In this document: positions 35,237 to 46,439 of the stretch, piece after piece
Numbering within the stretch: position 1 is the stretch's first letter
Layout of the letters: every line of letters begins with the position of its first letter
Origin: Diphasiastrum complanatum
Lineage: Eukaryota > Streptophyta > Lycopodiopsida > Lycopodiales > Lycopodiaceae
DNA length: 64,000 nucleotides
Direction: 5' to 3'
Assembly (NCBI GenBank): GCA_029204225.1
Contig: CM055102.1
Location: 39,135,014-39,199,013 of the forward strand
The notes under the pieces: model-generated
Database searches by the model: none
What the model saw: only the letters and a program-made list of their open reading frames with translations
What the model was told of the DNA's origin: nothing
Translations under genes and position numbers: made by a program

Positions 35237-35714
35237 TGTTGAAATGTAAATGGAATTGCTTGACCCAAAAGGTCGAGAGTTGTGTAACCATGGTCATTTA
35301 TTATATTAGGCCTACTAAACTTAAAGTTAGCTAAGTTAGTATGAAATTAACTTGGTAGGGACTCATGGGTCCAGTAGGCCTAATTGTGACATTAAGTACC
35401 CCAACTTGGCATATTGGAGGTACCTTATTCTTTCTATGTAACTTATAGAAAGTTGGATAGTCAATAGTCAAGTAGTTGGAAAGCCAATAGTCAAGTAGTT
35501 GGATAGCTAATAGTCATGAAGTTAGATAGTCATCTTGGACTATATATATGTGTGCATCCCATTTGTATGAGATACTTTTGTAAGCAATACTGACTATTCT
35601 CCTTGGTTGTCCACGAGTTTCTACAAGAGGGTTTCTAGCCATCTCTCTTTCTTTTGAGAATGCTGTGTGATTGAATAGTTAAGATCCTGGATCCTTAGGC
35701 TTCTATTTCCTACA
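35237..35714 (+). repeat. 5' LTR
   Basis: TGTTGAAATG...TTCCTACA. A TATATATA box lies at about 35,541. A 23-bp unit is repeated 3.6 times at 35,451-35,534 upstream of it, in the place of U3 enhancer repeats. Lacks a 20-bp segment present in the 3' LTR. Confidence 0.9.
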
Positions 35715-35727
35715 TGGTATCAGAGCC
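35715..35727 (+). promoter_or_regulatory. Primer-binding site (tRNA-iMet type)
   Basis: TGGTATCAGAGCC directly after the 5' LTR. Confidence 0.9.
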
Positions 35728-36317
35728 TTTAGGTGATCATATTGCTTGCAGGAGGGCGCCCAATAGGAAGCTATCTTCTTCCCCTTTTGGTTGCAGAAAA
35801 TCATCAAGTTGCTGATTTTTGCAGGAGAAGAATCTGTTCATCTTCTTATAGCTTTTTTGCAGGAAATTGCAGGGCACCTTCACCTATTTGAGAGCTAGCA
35901 GTAGGGCGCCCATGCTCAAACCAATTGCATGTGATCTTGACTCATTTACATGCTGAAAATTTCATATTTACTTCTTAAATGAAGATACATGTGTTTTGGA
36001 CACATTTTTTGCTGAAATTTCTCTGTTGGTGAGCTTGGAGTAGGTCGCTACCATCAGCTCTATATGCACATAGTGTGCACTCTTTTCAGCCACAAATTTC
36101 TGGTTTGGGTTTTGGCTTCATTCGAAGTCTACCTATTTGTGAGCATTCTGTTTTTTGTGCAGAAATCAGCCACCTATTTCATTACTTGTTGAGCAAATTG
36201 CATGTAGAGTATTGCAATCTATTGTGCTCATAATCTCAGCTGTAAGGTTGCTGCCCTTTGAGTAAATTTTGACTTGGAAAGTCTATTTCCTATCTACTAC
36301 AAGCTGATTTTTCTGTT

Positions 36318-37321
36318 ATGGCTAAAGAATCAGAGTCTATTGGTTTTTTATTTAATGAAGATAGGTTGGATGGCACAAACTATTCCTTGTGGTGCTACAT
36401 GATAAAGAACCTTCTAATTGCTAAAGGTTTGTGGGAAGTAGTTAATGGTGACGAAGAGAGGCCGCCTACCTTGGCACCTATTACACCATCTAGAACAACT
36501 ACTTCATCTACGGAGGTGTCTTCCGATGAGCAAAAGAAATGGGATCGACAAGATGCACAAGCACATTCCATCATTGCATTATCAATGAAGAGATCTATCC
36601 TTCCACATATTAGAACATGCAAGACTTCCAAAAGTGCTTGGGAGACTCTTGCAAAGATGTTTCAAGTAAAGAATGCTTTGCAAAAGTGGTATATCTTAGA
36701 AATCAACTTTCTATCTTGAAGATGCAAGAAGGTGATTTGCTTACAAACCACTTGACGAAGATCAAGGATCTTCGAGAGGAGCTTCTTAGTATTGATGAGG
36801 TGATTGAGTACCCACAATTTGTATCTATTACTCTCAACTCTCTTCCTAATTCTTACCTTCCATTTGTGTCATCATTGAGCATTTCTCTTAGGAGACAACA
36901 AATCTCCTTCGACGAACTTGTTGGCTTACTTTTTCAAGAAGAGCAAACAAGTATCAACTTTGGTGAACAAGAAGATCAAGCTTTCTTTGCAAAAGACAAA
37001 GGCAAAGGCAAGTGGAAAGGGAAGCCTTCTTTCAAAACTTCCAAAGATGATCAAAAATCTAAGGAAGCTCAAGATCAAGGCTCCAAGAAGAAGGGTAAGT
37101 GCCACTATTGCAAGAAGCTTGGGCATCACATCAAAGAATGTAGGAAGAGGCTTGCAAAGGAAAAAGAGAAAGGTAACAATACAAGTACCGCAATCATTAC
37201 TTTGGAACAACAATTTGGAAAGGAGGATAATCTTTTCAATAATGATTATGCTTTTGTCACTAATAATCTCATCTCTCTCAAGACGACATTTCTGCCGCTT
37301 CAAATCTTGTTGGTTTTTTAG
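36318..37321 (+). pseudogene. Copia gag with one frameshift
   Basis: Starts at ATG 36,318. Reads NEDRLDGTNYSLWCYMIKNL and AWETLAKMFQVKNA, then shifts frame near 36,680 and continues YLRNQLSILKMQEGDLLTNH, SLPNSYLPFVSSLSI, a Lys-rich linker and a CCHC knuckle CHYCKKLGHHIKEC at about 37,100-37,140. In the intact family these would be one Gag of about 330 residues. The shift removes the capsid-nucleocapsid link. The frame ends at 37,321, and the protease continues in another frame. Confidence 0.85.
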
Positions 37322-37760
37322 CAGAAAACAGCTCATCTTCAGCCTTACAAGTTGTTGTTTTTTTAATAGCGGTGCCACACGCCACATGACTTATTACAAA
37401 TAAGTCTTCACAAAGCTTGTGAAAGTGCATGATGGAAGCAAAGTTCAAGGTGTTGATAACACCTCTTATCCTATCAAAGGTATTGGAGTGATCCCCATTA
37501 TCTTACCCAATGGTGAGGAGAAGTACATTCGAAATGTACTTTTGTGTTCCAAAAATAAAAAAGAATCTCATTTAGGTCTCTACAATTATGAACCAAGGAT
37601 TGGTTGTGGAATTCAAAGAAGACAAATGTTTTATCAAAGACCCAAAGAGATCTCTTATGATCATTGCTTCGGGAACATTACGTGGTGGATTGTTCCTTAT
37701 GGATACCTATGAGCGAAGAGCTTCAATCACCTTTTTGTCTTGTTGCATCAAGTTCACATT
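37322..37760 (+). pseudogene. Copia protease region, broken, active Asp replaced
   Basis: In one frame ending near 37,403 the sequence reads FFNSGATRHMTYYK; copia proteases have D-S-G-A here, so the catalytic Asp is Asn. The following part (DGSKVQGVDNTSYPIKGIG, then IRNVLLCSKN, then VVEFKEDKCFIKDPKRSL) is spread over three frames. The protease cannot work. Confidence 0.75.
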
Positions 37761-38653
37761 CTTTGGAGTTGGCTGAATTATGGCATGCTAGGTTTGGACA
37801 TCTCAACTTTGCTAGCTTGAAGATGTTGAAGAGATTCAATATGATTGAAGACATTCCTAATATTGAGCATTCCGAAGGACATGTATGTGACGGATGCATA
37901 CTTGAAAAATTTCAAAGGCAAGCTTTTCCAATTGATGGAACTATTAGAGTTGATGGCAAATTTGATTTGGTTCATAGTGATGTATGTGGTCCAATGAGGA
38001 CCGAATCCATTGGAAAGTGTAAGTACTTTGTTACTTTTATTGATGACCTTTCAAGATTTACATGGATTTATCCTATGAAGGCAAAATTTGAAATTTTTCA
38101 ATGTTTTAAGGATTTTCTAGCAATGATAGAAAATCAGTTTGGGCACTCTTTGAAAATCTTACGTACCGACCGAGGAGAGGAATATATAAAGAATACGTTC
38201 GGTACTTATCTTCAAAGCAAAGGTATCCATCATCAAATGACAACCCCTTACACACCTCAACAAAATGGTGTTGCCGAAAGAAAAAATCGCACTATTAATA
38301 AGATGGCTCAATGCATGCTCAAGGCAAAGGGCCTACCTCACAAGTTTTGGGCTGAAGCGATTATAACGGCGGCTTACATTAGTAATCGGTGTCCTACTAA
38401 AGCCTTTAAGGTATTAACTCCTTATGAAGTTTGGTATGATAAGACGCCTACTATTTCTCACTTACGCATCTTTGGTTGCACGGCTTACGCTTTCATTCCC
38501 GATAAGCTAAGAATCAAGCTTGATGATAAAGGAGTTAAATGCATATTTGTTAGCTATAGTAGCGAAAACAAGGGCTATAGGTTGTTTTATATGGATACTA
38601 ATAAAATCATAATGAGTCGTGATGTTCATTTTGATGAAAAAGACTTCCTATGA
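37664..38653 (+). pseudogene. Copia integrase, complete frame
   Basis: One open frame covers the HHCC zinc region (LWHARFGHLN ... VCDGCILEKF) and the DDE core: first Asp in FDLVHSDVCGPM, second Asp in LKILRTDRGEEYI, Glu in QQNGVAERKNRTI. The C-terminal part ends with IFGCTAYAFIPDKL, KGVKCIFVSYSSENKGYRLF and SRDVHFDEKDF. The usual SDNGGEY motif is TDRGEEY here. Integrase inserts the cDNA in the nucleus. The domain itself may still fold, but it has no intact polyprotein around it. Confidence 0.85.
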
Positions 38654-40280
38654 TGTTGCGCCCACTCATGTCATGAAAGGGGACTTCCTCCATGCATATG
38701 TTGAAATATTTACAGATTTGGTTTTGCCATCTAATCATGAAGATAAGGGATTGCCATCAACTTCTACTGGACAACCCACTACTTCTTCAATTTTGCAACC
38801 CATAGTTCATCAAGAAGAACCTATTTATGGTGAAAAGCAGCCTGTTGAAGACATTGGATAGCAAGGTCCAAGTCCGGAAAACATTCGACACCAAGGTCTA
38901 AGTTTGGAACACTTTGGATAGCAAAGTGTTGACAAAGGTAAGGCTGTTGGACAGCCCAAACCAGTCCCTAAATGGTTGTTGCAGACTTTGCAGGACAACA
39001 AAGTGAATCATTTCTATGAAGGAAAGACTCGTGCCTCTACTAAATCAGTAGAATTTGCTGATTTTTTTGATTTTGCTCTTATTTCTATTGAAGATGGTGT
39101 AGTAGAACCTATTTTTTATGAGCAGGCCAAAGGAGTAAAATGTTGGGAGGATGCGATGCAAGAGGAGTATAACTCACTCATGAAGAGCCACACTTGGGTT
39201 CTTGTTGATCTTCCCAATGGGGCTGGAATCTTCATCTCTCAACAACGATACATTGAGCAGATGTTGAAACAATCTTCTTTTTTCAAGTCACCGCAAGTTG
39301 ATGCATGCAATGGATGCATTAGTGAAAAGTTTCATGCGAAATCTTTTCAATTTGATGTTTTAGCAAAGGCTGAAAAATTCGAACAGTCTTTAAAACCTTT
39401 TTGTACTAATCGAGGAAGAAGTAAACATGTGTCAATTAGTACTTCTGTTCAAAGTGTTAAGAGTGAGCATTTGTTTGGAGAGAATTTTTTATTATTTAAA
39501 AAATCTTCTATGTCATCCCATGCCTCTTCAAGGGACAACTTTGATGACGCCATCGTTGATGCATCTCTTGATAGTTTGACAAATTTTTATGATGAAAACG
39601 TTGGACAGCAGGTTCAATCATCTTCTTTTGGTCATTTACAGCCCATTTTACATCATGAGCAGTCCATTATGCTTCAGGAACAGCCTGCGGAAGATTATGA
39701 ACAACATGGTCCATGTTGAGAACACTTTGGACAGCAAAGTATTGAACAGCCCATAACTATTCCTTGTCAACTATTGGAGACTTTGCAGGACAACAAATAA
39801 ATGTCTTATTATGAAAGGAAGGTACATGCCTCTTTAAAATCAGTACCTCTTGTTGATTTTTTTGGTTCTACACTTACTCTTCATCATGATGTTGGTACAT
39901 GGCCTATTCTATGTGAGCAAGTCTTTGATGGTAAGGTTTGGGAGGATGTGATGTCAAAAGAGTTTGGTACTCTTTTTTATTGTCCTTATGATAAAAAGTA
40001 TTTTCGAATAACGTGGGAGCCTATGATGGATTACAGGTCCATGTTTCGACTTATTGCCGAGTTTATGTTGGCTCCCTACTTCGGATGGAGCATGCAAATC
40101 CTCACCCTTCGACTTGATGCTTTGTTATTACGTATTCTTTTCCTTTTGTATGTTGGACATGATTGGGGATGAGACTTCGACTACTTCAGTGCGAAGTTTA
40201 TTTGGCGACATGAAGTTCGAACAGCAACTTGCATTTTTCTCTTTCGAGAAGTTACTGCATGTTATGTTATGCATTTCCAT
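38654..40280 (+). pseudogene. Rearranged pol remainder: linker, RT start, diverged second copy
   Basis: 38.98-39.2 kb reads WLLQTLQDNKVNHFYEGKTR, then CWEDAMQEEYNSLMKSHTWV, the first residues of copia RT, then jumps to IFISQQRYIEQMLKQ, which belongs near the RT end. About 800 bp further, 39.76-39.97 kb reads QLLETLQDNK, YYERKVHASLKSVPLVDFFG and VWEDVMSKEFGTLF, a diverged copy of the same linker-RT start. Between them CNGCISEKFHAKSF resembles the integrase CDGCILEKFQRQAF. So the RT palm and RNase H were lost and a related, diverged int-to-RT piece took their place. Confidence 0.7.
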
Positions 40281-40281
40281 T

Positions 40282-40290
40282 TAAGGAAGG
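40282..40290 (+). promoter_or_regulatory. Polypurine tract
   Basis: TAAGGAAGG directly before the 3' LTR. Confidence 0.6.
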
Positions 40291-40790
40291 TGTTGGAATG
40301 TAAATGGAATTGCTTACATTACCATAGGTTACTTTGACCCAAAAAGTCGAGAGTTGTATAACCATGGTCATTTATTATATTAGACCTACTAAACTTAAAG
40401 TTAGCTAAGTTAGTATGAAATTAACTTGGTAGGGACTCATGGGTCCAGTAGGCCTAATTGTGACATTAAGTACCCCAACTTGACATATTGGAGGTACCTT
40501 ATTCTTTCTATGTAACTTATAGAAAGTTGGATAGTCAATAGTCAAGTAGTTGGAAAGCCAATAGTCAAGTAATTGGATAGCCAATAGTCATGAAGTTGGA
40601 TAGTCATCTTGGACTATATATATGTGTGCATCCCATTTGTATGAGACACTTTTGTAAGCAATACTGACTATTCTCCTTGGCTGTCCACGAGTTTCTACAA
40701 GAGAGTTTCTAGCCATCTCTCTCTTTCTTTTGAGAATGCTGTGTGATTGAATAATTAAGATCCTAGATCCTAAGGCTTCTATTTCCTACA
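40291..40790 (+). repeat. 3' LTR
   Basis: TGTTGGAATG...TTCCTACA, 500 bp. Carries the same 23-bp repeats (40,524-40,607) and TATA box. Has an extra 20-bp segment near 40,315-40,335 absent from the 5' LTR. Confidence 0.9.
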
Positions 40791-40795
40791 GAGCA

Positions 40796-41640
40796 CGCCA
40801 GCCAAACGTGATGAGCTCTTCCCACATGAGCTGCAATTTAATCTGCCACAAAATACTGTGACACGGCCTGACAGCATCTATGATTGTGTATGCAGATTAA
40901 AACAATCATAATGAAAGTGGCCATGCATTGTGATGGATGTGTCCAAAAGGTTTGACGGATGGTAAGACTCAACAAAGCTGCAAAACGATATTTCTCTCAT
41001 TTTGGTTCATTGGCAATAGTTATGAAGATTAGTTAGTCATGGAAGAACTAGTAAGAATTTGTTTATGTTTTCTTTGACGTTTTTTTTGCCAATTTAAACT
41101 ATACATCTCTTGTCTATTGTACATCTCTACACATTTTACATTTTTTAGGTGAGATTTTCTTGTTAGAAGCTTCTGTGATTAGTGTTCAGTACTTAGAAGC
41201 CTAGTAGAACAAGTTACCCCACCACATCAAACTTTCCACTCGGGATGGCATCAAGAGCCTTTTCCATGCCCGAACTTCACAGTTTTACTATCAACAACGA
41301 CAGAGAATACAATTTTACAAAAAGTTCAGACTCTTCATCAAAATTAGATTGTTTGCAGATTTTAGGGACCTTAACAATATCACCCATGGAAAATACCATT
41401 TAACCTTCTGCATGCAACTATTAATAGAGACGGTCTTCAGCTGAACTTTTACAAGAAATTAGTGGATGTCTGTAATGTTATTTTCCTGATTCACTTATTG
41501 ATAACTCCAAATCTATCATCTGAAAACACAAGAAACTGTGAAATGCTATTTGGCACTCAGCATGGAATGATCCAACGAACTCTGTCTGATACCAAAGAAA
41601 CTAATAAACATACATAAGAAGGGAGAATCCCAAGCAGACC
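40796..41640. other. No gene seen
   Basis: Right flank of the copia insertion. Nothing recognised on either strand. Confidence 0.4.
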
Positions 41641-41723
41641 TCAGTTATGATCTCATTATTTGCCACGTGGTCTGAAATAGATTATCTAAACCTACATGCC
41701 ACGAGAATTGTATAGATGCTAAC

Positions 41724-42175
41724 CTGCAAGCGAAGGTCCTGATCCCATTGTGGACAAAGTACTCCCCTAATGTTCTTTCTATTTCAGGAGGAGAAACCAA
41801 GTAATGTATAGGAAGCTTCAACTCTCCGTCATATTGAAGCATTCCAGCATACCAAATTTTGGGGAAGCGAACTCCATCAAATTTATTGAAATCTTCATAT
41901 TCAAAAGCTTTTGCAGCCATTATCATACGATCTGCCCTGAAGTTGAATGTCACCACGGCATGTCCGTCTAGTATCGGCCCAACAGACTTCCCATTTTCAT
42001 CAACAATAACAAATGGAGGATATTACTGATCATTCACCTTGTTAGGATTTTCAGCCTGTAGTTTGTGTAAAGCTTCAAGTGCACTTCTGAAACGGTTGGG
42101 GGCTTCACCCAAGACTTGTGGATCCCAACCTCGTTTGACGACGTTCCAATCATTCTGCAATTTAGTGACAATAGA
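41724..42175 (-). pseudogene. 2,3-bisphosphoglycerate-independent phosphoglycerate mutase fragment
   Basis: iPGM interconverts 3- and 2-phosphoglycerate in cytosolic glycolysis. The minus strand reads NDWNVVKRGWDPQVLGEAP, the NDQ-stop junction, PPFVIVDENGKSVGPILDG, VVTFNFRADRM, FPKIWYAGMLQYDGELKLP and EYFVHNGIRTFAC, a contiguous piece of the plant enzyme. TAA stands where the family continues NDQYLPPF, so the frame is broken. The piece ends at a GCAG/GTTAGC donor (41,724), so it was copied from intron-containing DNA, not mRNA. The metal-site N-terminus and the C-terminal third are absent. It is a gene fragment, not a gene. Confidence 0.85.
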
Positions 42176-42434
42176 GATGTTGTTCAGCATAGTATCTCCA
42201 CTCAAATGCTTCTTCCGAGCAGGTCGGGAGTGTGAGGATCCTAGCAGTGTTGCTTCAGCTGAAAGAATCTGCTGACCATACATTGAGACCACGTCTGATG
42301 TGATTCCTCGTCTGGTGGAGATGCTCAAATGGAAGAAGAAAGAGGAAGAAATTCGCTTAGCAACAACAAAGATCATTGCCCTCCTCAACCACCAGAACAT
42401 CAATTGCTCCCAGATCGTTTGCATACCGGGAGCT

Positions 42435-42719
42435 TTAATTTAATAAAAATGGCATGGAGGGAAATAGAGCGCATGAAAAAGAAATGGCAAAAAAAATTTC
42501 ATCTTTATGAATGAACACATCATTCATGATCTTATTGAAACCAAAAGATCCTACGTTATGAAGATATTTCCATTTCCTTGACTTCATAACTAATGTAAAC
42601 TTACAAGGAAAACATATTTTGCTATCTTTTAAGGCATCAGACTCAACTAGCATTGCCTTAAGCCACCTTTGAGATACAAAAATCCCTTCAAAGCAAAATA
42701 GATCTTCATAAGTTGACAT
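42435..42719 (-). pseudogene. Copia RT N-terminal fragment (weak)
   Basis: Minus strand reads QRWLKAMLVESDALKDSKI then VMKSRKWKYLHN, which follows the copia pattern of a WxxAMxxExxAL block and a KSKWVFKVK block at the start of the RT. It is short, diverged and isolated. Confidence 0.4.
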
Positions 42720-42875
42720 GAGAGCATAAATGAAACTATTTTCATTTTGTGATTGATGCTCCTTATTCTTGATTGATTTCTCTTGGATAATAACAATAAG
42801 TTTGAACTTATTTCATCTTCCCATGCTTGTCTCCTTCATTGACGTGGAGAATATAACAGACTTTGACATGCTAGA

Positions 42876-43226
42876 GACATCTCTCCAGGTAAAACTGTTG
42901 CAGAAGCAAAGCCTCTGTTGGAAAATCTGGGTGATATTCTCAATTGTGGAGGATCACATCCCACCTTGCAGGAACTTGCACTGGACATCCTCAGAAGCCT
43001 AGTTCGGGATGAAAAGCTAAAGGATAACGTGGGCAGCACAGAAGGCATTATAACTAGCCTGCTAACTCTTTTCCTTGAGCAAGAGCGTGAAGCAGATGAG
43101 GAGGCCACGCGACCACTACGCTTCAAACCATGCAAATTTGTGCAGGCAGAAGTTACAATCATGTCGTTCATTTTTGCAATCACCATTCGAAGATATGCAA
43201 GCACCTCTTCAGGTACACGAAGTTAG
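42876..43226 (+). pseudogene. Armadillo-like repeat protein fragment
   Basis: A plus-strand frame without a start codon reads AEAKPLLENLGDILNCGG, HPTLQELALDILRSLVRDEK and VGSTEGIITSLLTLFLEQE, alternating helices of the armadillo/HEAT type. A possible acceptor GTTGCAG precedes it. The stretch is only about 70 residues, then becomes unrecognisable. It is probably one or two exons of a host gene; I cannot say which. Confidence 0.5.
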
Positions 43227-43229
43227 CTA

Positions 43230-44800
43230 GTCCAGGGTGCAATTGCAAGCACATTCACTGTTTACAGGACACGAAGATGATCAAAAAAGAAGTGCGTGCC
43301 ATTATAGAGCATGTCCATGCAAAGATGTGATCCTGAGGCCACCACAATATGCTTTGAAACCTCTAGAACAAAAAAATATGCACGTGGCAGTATTACATTA
43401 GATTTTAAGCCGTGAAAATAATTTTTTTTGAGATATTGCAAATTTAAAACTAGACCTAAAAATATTCTGAAAAAATAGATAACTAATTTTGAATATCCAC
43501 ATGTCAAGCTCACAAAATCTTAAAATGAAAAGAACAATAATTATCTTAATTCATTTGAATTAGAGCCAAAACACAAGAACTGCTACAAAGAAAAAAACGA
43601 GAGAATTCATCCAAAAAAACATGAAGGCTAAGCAACCCACCCAGAAACGCAAGGAAAAGAAGCAGTGCAAGAGCAGAAAAAACAAAACCAAAGAAGCAAA
43701 CTAAAATACAGAAAGCAACAGCCAACAACAACACGGAAACTGAAAAAAGAAAAAGACAAAGCGAAAAGCATCAGCAAAAAACCAGCACAGAAGATAAGAA
43801 AAACCTACTAGCAAAAAAGGTACTAGAAGTAAACCACATAGGCAACAAAATAAAAAGACAAAGAAGCAAACCAGACTAACACACAGAAAACAATGCACAA
43901 GACCCACTCAACAATGCGCAAGACCCACAGTAACATAAACATCGACTCGAGCTGAAAACACAGTCTAACCGAAATAAGTCAATAAAAACGTTACTCCAAA
44001 TCAAAAATCTACACAATCATCACAATCTATGGAAGTGAAAACAAGAACACGAGCTGAGGAAAAGAACAGTATTAAGCAGAGACCCCAACTGAGAAACATA
44101 AATAAATGAAAAAGCCGTGAACCTCAGTAAGTCACAAAGGACTAGTCAAGAATCAACAGTAACGTACCAAATCGAGTAGAGGTACCGAATAAAAAGTGAA
44201 GTAAAAATCTCAACAGAGAATACAGTATCAGGTTATTTTTACTCTGCTAAAAACCATCTCAAGCTAAGGTTGTAAAGAACAATAAATTAAACATCATAAT
44301 CATGTGAGGTATAAATCATAAACCCCAACTGAGAAGAGTATTATATGACAACAGCCATGATCCACAGCTAGTCCTAATATGTCTTGTCATGAGTTTCATT
44401 ATCTAATAAAAACCACCTCAAGCGGAGGTTCTGAATAACAGTAAACCGTAACCTCAACCGTAAAACAGAAAGTACTACTAGTAACAGTTAAAAACTCAAC
44501 CTTCTCTTCCTCTGACAGTTTTTGTCAGTATTTCCATTGCAATCCAGTCGTCTTCTTTTCTTGCAGAATTTTGCTGTCATAATAGACAACACATCATTAG
44601 TATTTTAGCCATATGACCATCCTCACAACATATAATTGAACTCAAAAAAATAGTAAATGTGTGTGTGTGTCTCTTAGACCTATTAGATGTTGAGCACACA
44701 AAAGATTTGGAAATCAAACTTATCTTTGAGTATCATTTTAAAATCGAAACACATTTCAAGGGTGAATGGCATCTTAGAAGCACGTAGGCATTTGGCCCCA
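43230..44800. other. No gene seen; A-rich low-complexity stretch
   Basis: 43.54-44.1 kb is strongly A/C-rich on the plus strand; hydrophobic minus-strand frames there are composition artefacts. Further right there is nothing recognisable. Confidence 0.45.
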
Positions 44801-44814
44801 ATGCGCTGACAGCC

Positions 44815-45035
44815 ACTTGTTGTTTTGCCGATGCCCGCAGGAAATCGGTGACCTGTCTCGCCGGTGCCAGCGAGAAATGGCACCGCTGGTGCTCGTGGGA
44901 CAGCGGCGCCAACGGGACAGATTTTTCCCTGGCACCTAACCAGTCAGGCAACGCCAAGGTAAAGTGGCGCCACATTTTTCACTGGGCCGGGGCCAAAGCC
45001 CAAGCACATGCCAGCCTGTGCTCTAAACCACCGGC
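44815..45035. other. GC-rich island without gene
   Basis: About 220 bp rich in GGCGCC and GCCGG words, with locally palindromic pieces such as GGCACCGCTGGTGC. It stands out from the AT-rich flanks. No domain in any frame. Confidence 0.45.
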
Positions 45036-45036
<1 letters not shown>

Positions 45037-45068
<32 letters not shown>

Positions 45069-45069
45069 A

Positions 45070-45101
<32 letters not shown>
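45037..45101. repeat. (GT)n(GA)n compound microsatellite
   Basis: About 9 GT units followed by GA units broken by a few AAAG interruptions. Confidence 0.9.
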
Positions 45102-45102
<1 letters not shown>

Positions 45103-45477
45103 CACGTTAAGATTTGGAAATAAAGCTAAATAATTTATGACTCCACTTTGAAAACAAGGTATGCTATTTCCCAAACGAAGGGCTAATAGGGACCCTAGTA
45201 TGACAAAGTAAACCAAGAATCAATGAAAATTAGTCTTACAATAAAGTTAGTGCACTGCAACATCAACAAAAAACCTCAAAAGCAAAAATGGAGACAAAAT
45301 GGGGGTCAAAGACTTGTATTGTCTTCAAAGGACCTATAAGAATACACTCATCAGTCATCAACCTTGACCATCATTGTGAATTTAAAAGTGTGACAAGCAA
45401 GGCTGCCAAAAAACTCCCAAATCAAGCCTTCTGCATGTCCAGATAAGCTAGTTGCAGTTGCTTTTTTCAACTTATCA

Positions 45478-46322
45478 TCACCAATAATCTCCACAGGAAC
45501 AGAAGCCATCCTTAAAATGGTGGTATCTGTTTGCATCCATCACACTGATGTCACACCCGACAATTTTTGAGATGATCTTTGTGGCATTGTGACAGTCACC
45601 GCAGACCCGAAGATTCTTTTTGATGGGAATAGGTGTCTCAGAAGGCGTGTTGACGAGCCCAAAAGCAATGGCCAGCTTCTCACTATGTCCACACAAAGCA
45701 TTCTCCTTCTCCTCATCCTCCACATCATCCAGCACAAAGCTTAAATTAGGTTTATACCGTGCCTTCTCATCAACCCCACCAATCTATCCACTTCAGCCTG
45801 GATCTCGTTGCTTTGTGGATGAGTTGCATCACCTACAACAAAGGCATGCAACTGGTTATCAACTTCGATCCAGCTGCACCCAGGCATTTTTTTCACACCT
45901 GCCTCCTTCATTTCATTTCTGATCTTTGCTAACTCCTCCTTCCTACCAGCAGCTAAATAGATGTTTGATAGCACATAAGGTGCAGCATTTTTTGGTTCCA
46001 ACTTCACGACACGATCAAAAGCACGTCTTCCTATCTCCGCATGGCCGTGGTTTCTATTTGAATCAAGTACACTTTGGACTATAAGGGCATGCACTTGCTT
46101 GCCCTCCGCCAGGTCCTTCCTTCTGGAGCACCCCTTCAAATGGCAAACATAGGCGTGAATTGGAGGTTTAGTAGTTTGCTGGACCATAAGCTCCAACATC
46201 TGTAGGGCCTCTTTCAAGCGTCCGTCCTCACAGAGTTTGCTCAGCTTATCACCATTACTAAAGGAGTCGGGCACCCTGCATGATTCATATAATGATGGTA
46301 AAGAAATATGAACATGATTCAT
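45478..46322 (-). pseudogene. DYW-type PPR protein with its PPR array deleted
   Basis: DYW proteins edit C to U in organelle RNAs. From 46,322 the minus strand reads an N-terminal part (LCEDGRLKEALQMLELMVQQ, KGCSRRKDLAEGKQVHALIV) and passes at once into the E region (NHGHAEIGRRAFDRVVKLEP, GVKKMPGCSWIEVDNQLHAF). It continues into the DYW domain: [10 protein letters not shown] (zinc His and catalytic Glu), [10 protein letters not shown] (CxxC) and final CGDYW-stop at 45,478. A full protein would have many PPR repeats between these parts; here there is at most one. A one-base loss near 45,753 shifts the frame between the 'RRHG' and 'YKPNLSFV' segments. It is thus a pseudogene or rearranged fragment. 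The deaminase motif itself is unmutated. Confidence 0.85.
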
Positions 46323-46439
46323 ATAATGATGATAAAGAAATATGAAGAAGTGTCAATTTTCAAAGAGCAAGAAAAAGAATGACTTTATATGAACAAGTGT
46401 GAATTTTCAAAGAGCAAGAAAAAAGAGGACATGTGGTAG

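Larger units (their letters stand above)
35232..40795 (+). mobile_element. Copia LTR retrotransposon with both LTRs and target duplication
   Basis: LTRs at 35,237-35,714 and 40,291-40,790, flanked by GAGCA at 35,232-35,236 and 40,791-40,795. The internal region is 4576 bp. By eye the LTRs differ at about 14 aligned bases (13 transitions) plus indels of 20 and 2 bp, about 3%. Order inside: PBS, gag, zinc knuckle, protease, integrase, a linker, the first residues of RT and then rearranged sequence. The RT core with YVDD and the whole RNase H are missing, so it is non-autonomous. The one-sided excess of transitions fits decay of methylated C. Confidence 0.9.

Noticed and set aside
43546-43907. 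Hydrophobic minus-strand frames that look like membrane proteins
   Set aside because: The plus strand is A-rich low-complexity sequence, which gives Phe/Leu/Val-rich frames on the other strand. No start context or family match.
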